A stretch of 64,000 bases of DNA from Medicago truncatula (Eukaryota > Streptophyta > Magnoliopsida > Fabales > Fabaceae). The stretch covers positions 38,912,576-38,976,575 of the forward strand of contig NC_053043.1 in assembly GCF_003473485.1 (NCBI RefSeq), in the 5' to 3' direction. Positions 59,459 to 64,000 of this stretch are shown here, in pieces. The number at the start of each line of letters is the position of its first letter. Position 1 is the first letter of the stretch. Both the position numbers and the translations under genes were made by a program. The notes below the pieces were generated by a model. It saw nothing but the letters and a program-made list of their open reading frames with translations, did not search any database and was not told the DNA's origin.

Positions 59459-59817
59459 TAGTATTTTTTTTTTTTTGTACTGTTACAATGTAACGAGGCA
59501 AAAAGAAAAAGAAAAAAAGAGAGAGACGAAATTAAATTTCAAACTTATCTCTCAAGATGCGAGATTCCATTTCAGGCAGATGACAGTTCTAGTAAGCAGA
59601 GCACCTTATATGTGATCATTCCTTAGTTATAAAATATGCACGTATTAGTAATCAACTTTAACACTTGACTCGGTGGTTTTTACTTTGATTATTTGTTTAT
59701 ATTGCATTAATTTGGCTATTTCAAAAATAGATATTTAAACGAATTGAAGTATAGTATATTTTTTCCCTAATAGAATAAAATTGAAGTATATTTATATTTT
59801 GAACATAATTCATTAAT

Positions 59818-60522
59818 AGTGTGTTTGGATTGGAAGAGAAATAGTAAAGAGAGAAATAGGTAAGAGAGAGTTTGAGAAGAGAGAAATATGTGAGAAATAG
59901 AGTAGATTTGAGAGGTTGTTTGGTATAGGAATAAGAGAAAAGAAATAGGGAAGAGAGAAGTGTATTTTTATAAAAAAGTGATATTATATTTCCTTTGAAA
60001 AAGACAAATATATCCTTGATTAAATTTAGTTAATTTTTAAATTAAAATGAACCCATATACTATTTAGTTTTTATCTTTGTTTTTTTAATTTAAAGTAAAT
60101 ACAACTTCTGTCAAAAAAGAAATTTAAAATAAATACAATTTAAACGTCAGATTTTGATACATTTTTAAAATATCAGGTTCTTTATTTTCTTTAATAAAAA
60201 AACAACACTTTTTTAGTTAATATTAAAATTATCACTTTACCAGGCATATTATGAGTGGCAAAAGTGATTTTTTATATGGAAAAATCTAAACAGCAAACTC
60301 TCTTTTTATATGGAAAAATCTGAACAGCAAACTCTCTCCTGCCATTCCTCACAATTTCTTCTCTAGTTTGAAGAGAAAGTATAATGACATTTGACCCACC
60401 ATTTTTTATTTTCTCTTCTTAACTTCTCTTCAAACCAAACAAGAGAAGTTTGTTACTTCTCTTCTATTTCTCTCTTCTTTAAATCTCTCTTTCTTATTTC
60501 TCTCAAACAAAACAAAGGTTAA
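59818..60522. repeat. Long inverted-repeat element (GTTTGGATTGGAAGAGAAAT)
   Basis: The left part is rich in AGAGAGAAATA and GAGAAGAGAGA, the right part in its complement (TTTCTCTCTTCTTTAAATCT, TTATTTCTCTCAAACAAAAC). GTTTGG near the left end matches CAAAC near the right. A direct repeat TTTTATATGGAAAAATCT lies near 60270 and 60304. Confidence 0.55.
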
Positions 60523-60639
60523 ATGTAAGTATTATTAATGATTTTTTAAATGTTTAAAAAAGGAATTTTTTATATTTATTAAATTTAAATGAAAAGATTG
60601 GAGTTGGAGTATTAGTTTGTTCCACCAAAATTAGAGTTT

Positions 60640-60845
60640 GGAAATGTGAAAGAAAAAAAGAGTAGGAAAAGGTGGAGACAGAGAAAAGATGGGGGCGCTG
60701 AAACATCACGTGAAGACAACATGAAATCCGACAGACACATAGTCAACACGTTTGGGGCCCACCGCCAAACACGCCCGCTTCTGATTCGGTCTCTTTTCGT
60801 ACGCAGTGTTTTCGCCGTCGGTGCCGCCTGCACTTTAATTAACAT
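60640..60845. other. GC-richer island without a convincing gene
   Basis: This ~200-bp stretch is clearly richer in G and C than its surroundings. It contains a CACGTG G-box (near 60707), TTTGGGGCCCACCGCC and TCGTACGCAGTGTTTTCGCC. Short ORFs on both strands overlap it, but none shows a recognisable family. It could be a promoter or first exon of an undetected transcript, or a distal element. Confidence 0.4.
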
Positions 60846-62182
60846 TAGTTAATTAATCTCATTTAAATAATCATTTTTTCCTTTTTTAACAACACGCAAC
60901 ACAACAGAACACAGGAATATGAGATTCACACACACACGAGGACCCTTCTCTCTCTATCTTTATTTGGTGGACCTAGCCGCATATAACGCCGTAGGATTAA
61001 ATTTTGCATTGAGATTCACGCCGTTATCAAGATAAGCCAATCAATACACGAATCACGATACCATTAATCCATTTGATCTCAACCATTATTGACTCTTCTG
61101 AACCATTCAGATCAAATACCCACGCTTCTCATCATCAACCTCAAAATGTTCCTTTCTTCTGTTTGCTACTTTGAGACTAATATAATTCAAATCGAATTCG
61201 ATTCATTAATTGAAGAATTTAAAATTTGTGTTAAACATTTTACTATAAAAGTTGAGATTTTGTTTTATTTTAAGTAGACAATTTCAACAAATTTACAATT
61301 AGTGTATTTGTGGTCTAAAATTCAATCCGAAATGAAGATGTAAAGTCATTTGTTTCATTCAAAAATAATTAAATTCACCTAATTAACTTACAATGTTCAA
61401 TCAAAATTCCCATAGAAGCACAATTGTTTAGTCATTTGATTCACGCAAAAAACCTTACTTTTTTTTGCTGAGGTGAAACAACAAACCTTACATTTAATAA
61501 ATTTTCTGATAGAAAGTGGAGCCCATGTTGACAATCTAGTGTAGCCAAACATCAATTAAAAATACAACCATTACTACTAGTACTAGTATTCGAAAAGAAC
61601 AAACCAATCAAAGAACGTTCGTTTGAGAAAAAAAATACCCTAACCTAATTATACTCACAGCGGCGGCAACATTCACATGCTTGTAATCGTAAAATCTCCA
61701 CAGCCAAATCCAACCGAATACATAGAAACAAATCTGAACTGTACCTTAAAAAAAGTGAACATAAAATATACATATTCTCTACCTAGTGGATAACGTTTGA
61801 ACTTTGATCAAACAAACAAACTAGAATGAAATCAAATAAAAATGCTACCATAACATATCATAGAGTAATTAACTAAAATTTCAATTCATAATTTAAGATT
61901 AATTGCAGAAACAACCATGAGATACTAATAACAAGTTCTCAGTTGCAAAAATTAATAAGGTTCCTTCTTTCAGTTATATTTACAAAGCGTGCTCGTTATC
62001 ATCATATTCATGAACAAATCTGAGCACCATGTCAGCAACACACTTTGCGTTCTCTCTCTCTTTCTTCGTTAAATATTTTTCACGAGAGTGATTCCGTTCA
62101 TCAAAATGGGTACTTCAAAAAACGAAAAGAAAAAAAAAAATTAATTTTTTTTTTGCTTATGGGTCTTCAAAATAGATCCAGA
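60846..62182. other. 3' flank of the ERF gene and intergenic
   Basis: The bases next to 62182 should be the 3'UTR of the ERF gene on the minus strand. The remainder is AT-rich with no gene seen; a CACACACAC run lies near 60931. Confidence 0.4.
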
Positions 62183-62803
62183 TCAAGCAACTTCAGGTGG
62201 TGGAGGAACATTAAGATCAAGATCCAAGAGTCTCTGACGTGGCACACCTTCATAATCAACAACGGAGGAAGAAGAACCAGAGTCACTCTGCACGGCGGCG
62301 CGTCGAAAATCAGCCATGGGACGTTCAAATCCACACATCTCACGACGGCCAACGGTTAGGGCTGTTTCAGCACGTGCGAATGCGTCAAAAAACAAAACAG
62401 GACGCGCCACCGGATAGGCCAAGGTAACACCACCGTGGGAGGAGGAGAATGGTGTGAGAGTTAAATCAAGCGGAGGTGGCGACGGTGATTCAAGAGTGCT
62501 GCTTTGACTAGGGCTACCGTTGTTGATAATCTCCAACGGCGTTGGAAAATTTGTCTTCGCTTTTGAGCCGCGAAACTCACGTGCCGCTTTGTCGTAAGCA
62601 CGCGCTGCTTCTTCAGCGGTGTCGAATGTTCCAAGCCAGACACGTGTTTTTTTACCTGGGTCACGGATCTCAGCGGCGTAACGACCCCATGGACGTTTTC
62701 TTACACCTCTGTAACGAATCTCTTTCTGGGCTTGAGCCTGGGCTGATGGGTTTGGCCCAGGCCCGGTGGTGGTGTTGGTGATTCTGTTATCTCTTGGAGC
62801 CAT
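62183..62803 (-). CDS. AP2/ERF transcriptional repressor with C-terminal EAR motif (ERF subgroup VIII)
   Basis: An intronless ORF of 206 residues starting [10 protein letters not shown]. An upstream in-frame extension to 62929 crosses the TATA-proximal leader and is rejected. The single AP2 domain is about residues 30-87 ([19 protein letters not shown], then [20 protein letters not shown] and [11 protein letters not shown]). Ala and Asp at the ERF-type positions predict GCC-box binding. The C-terminus has [11 protein letters not shown], with L193/L195/L197 forming the LxLxL EAR motif that recruits TOPLESS-type co-repressors. The layout matches the ERF3/ERF4 class of ethylene- and stress-related repressors. 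A TATA box lies about 145 bp upstream, and a MULE relative begins about 630 bp upstream. Confidence 0.95.
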   Translation of the reverse strand: MAPRDNRITNTTTGPGPNPSAQAQAQKEIRYRGVRKRPWGRYAAEIRDPGKKTRVWLGTFDTAEEAARAYDKAAREFRGSKAKTNFPTPLEIINNGSPSQSSTLESPSPPPLDLTLTPFSSSHGGVTLAYPVARPVLFFDAFARAETALTVGRREMCGFERPMADFRRAAVQSDSGSSSSVVDYEGVPRQRLLDLDLNVPPPPEVA

Positions 62804-62946
62804 TGTGAGAAAATTGAAAATTGAAAGTGAGAAGTTTTTTGTTTTTTGGTTTAATGGGAGACAGAATGAACATAAAGAGATTTTTTTTTTTGTGAATTGT
62901 GAAACTGAGACAATGTCTGAGGGAAACAAGGGGGAGAATAAGGTGG

Positions 62947-62953
62947 TTTTATA
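62947..62953 (-). promoter_or_regulatory. TATA box of the ERF gene
   Basis: CCTATAAAACC on the minus strand, about 145 bp before the ATG, would place transcription start near 62920. This is inference from position and sequence. Confidence 0.65.
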
Positions 62954-62959
62954 GGAAAG

Positions 62960-63432
62960 AATGAGGAGAGAGAAGAAGAAACTACGGCGCGTGCGTGTGT
63001 GCGTGACTGCGTGGTGTGAGGAGTTATAAAGCTACGCTCCTTTTAAGCGATTGTTATTTACACAAAACGTGTCTTCTCTAACACGAACCAAACCACTTTT
63101 GTTCCAAGCTGCTTGTTTCCCAATCCTCTTTGTCTTTGGTTTAGTTAGTTACTCGAGAGCTTCATTTATTTTTCCTCATTTCCCTATTCATTGTTGTTCT
63201 AATCTAGAACCTTTGTTCCCTTCAATTGGACTACACCTAAAAATCACTAGTAGTAAAACATTTTGTAAAAAAAAAAAAAAAGTTGACTAACTTTTGTAAT
63301 TTCTAATTTCTAATTTCATTCATTTTAGGTTGTGTTCTTTCCTATTTTAAGTTTGCGAAATGATATTTGAACGTAAAGTGTCTTTATTTGGCATTTAAAT
63401 TACGAAAAGAATATAAGTGATTGATTTTTTGG
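62960..63432. promoter_or_regulatory. ERF upstream region
   Basis: This holds GT/CG-rich text (GCGCGTGCGTGTGTGCGTGA) close to the TATA box and then AT-rich sequence up to the MULE end. No gene is seen. Confidence 0.5.
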
Positions 63433-64000
63433 GAAATTTTTTTTTTCTAACCCTTTTTGCCAAAAAAAATTCAGATATGACCCCCTTTGAAAAAAAAATA
63501 CCGAAATGACCCACTTTTGAATTTTTTTTTTTTTTTTGTCTTCTAGCGCGTTTCCGCCATCTGAAATAGCGGGACTGGCCGCCGGATCTGACAGCCGTCG
63601 CGTCAGGCTGGCGCTGCTTTTTTTTTTTTATTTTTTTTCCGTTCCCGCCGTTTCATCTGGCGGGACTGATTATTTTATTATTTTGTTCGTTTTTTCTATT
63701 TTACAATTAAATAATAATGATAAATAATAATAATAATAATGATAAATAATAATAATGATAAATATTTAATAAAAAAACTACTTTCCCCGCGGAAACCAAT
63801 TACGCCAATGTAAACTATGACCTCCCGTGCTTTGCCATAATCCAAACATGCGAAGACTAAAGAAAGGTCGACCCAATAGTACCCGCATAAGGACTGAAAT
63901 GGACGAGGAGGTGGTGGAGAGGACTCCAACACCGAGACGGTGTGGGTTGTGTCGGCATACCGGTCATATTAGGAGAAATTGTCCGAGTTTAAATAATCGG
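63433..64000. mobile_element. Second MULE of the same family, left end (runs off the window)
   Basis: It begins GAAATTTTTTTTTTCTAACC and follows the reverse complement of the first MULE's right TIR closely through both CCCGCC...GGCGGG-type hairpins (the first is damaged here: GTTTCCGCC, AATAGCGGG) and the antisense PMD end, to about 63828. It then passes directly into the transposase C-terminus on the plus strand. The 9 bases before it are ATTTTTTGG. Confidence 0.85.
63827..64000 (+). pseudogene. Transposase C-terminal fragment in the second MULE
   Basis: The frame reads VLCHNPNMRRLKKGRP, then RTPTPRRCGLCRHTGHIRRN and CPSLNN, including the CCHC knuckle of the full transposase. The residue after NN is Arg (CGG) instead of Trp (TGG) just before the window ends. 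The rest of the transposase is absent upstream, where TIR sequence stands instead. Confidence 0.85.

Noticed and set aside
62804..62929. N-terminal extension of the ERF protein
   Set aside because: The upstream part is unlike ERF proteins and lies in the 5' leader just after the TATA box.

Overview
The window is AT-rich plant nuclear DNA. It holds intron-rich genes with GT-AG splice sites, an AP2/ERF repressor, many MITEs and tRNA-derived SINEs, LINE fragments, a Mutator-like element (MULE) and a Tat/Ogre-type Ty3 LTR retrotransposon. The Ogre-type LTR start, the tRNA-Arg-type primer site and the repeat families point to a legume of the Medicago/Trifolium/pea group. The species call is inference.

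Host genes, all on the minus strand: (1) 1-3796, the 5' part of a chromatin-type AAA ATPase with an extended PHD finger, cut by the window edge. (2) 6429-13045, the SUMO E3 ligase HPY2/MMS21 (NSE2), seven small exons with very large introns. (3) 16890-19032, a PRA1-family membrane protein (PRA1H type). (4) 21266-23970, a Lys/Arg/Ser-rich nuclear protein with a conserved C-terminal tail. (5) 45975-48794, an intact Yippee-like zinc protein in five exons. (6) 62183-62803, an intronless AP2/ERF with a C-terminal EAR repressor motif.

The centre is layered. A unit of about 2.7 kb, carrying the last three Yippee exons, is tandemly duplicated (24271-26955, then 26956-27551 plus 45352-47416). A MULE (27552-45342, 9-bp target duplication, TIRs of about 0.42 kb) landed in the second copy. 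The MULE carries an apparently intact two-exon MURA transposase (minus) and, divergently, a plant-mobile-domain (PMD) gene (plus). An 11.1-kb non-autonomous Ogre-like retrotransposon (33721-44828, 5-bp target duplication, nearly identical LTRs) then inserted into the last PMD exon. The PMD frame resumes exactly after it. The order of events is therefore duplication, then MULE, then retrotransposon.

A second, partial MULE of the same family starts at 63433, upstream of the ERF gene. Its TIR is joined straight to the transposase C-terminus, as in an internal-deletion derivative whose other end lies just outside the window.

The rest (3.8-6.4, 13-16.9, 19-21.3 and 48.8-62.2 kb) is intergenic DNA full of MITEs, SINEs and truncated LINEs. 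Several have target duplications that can be read directly.
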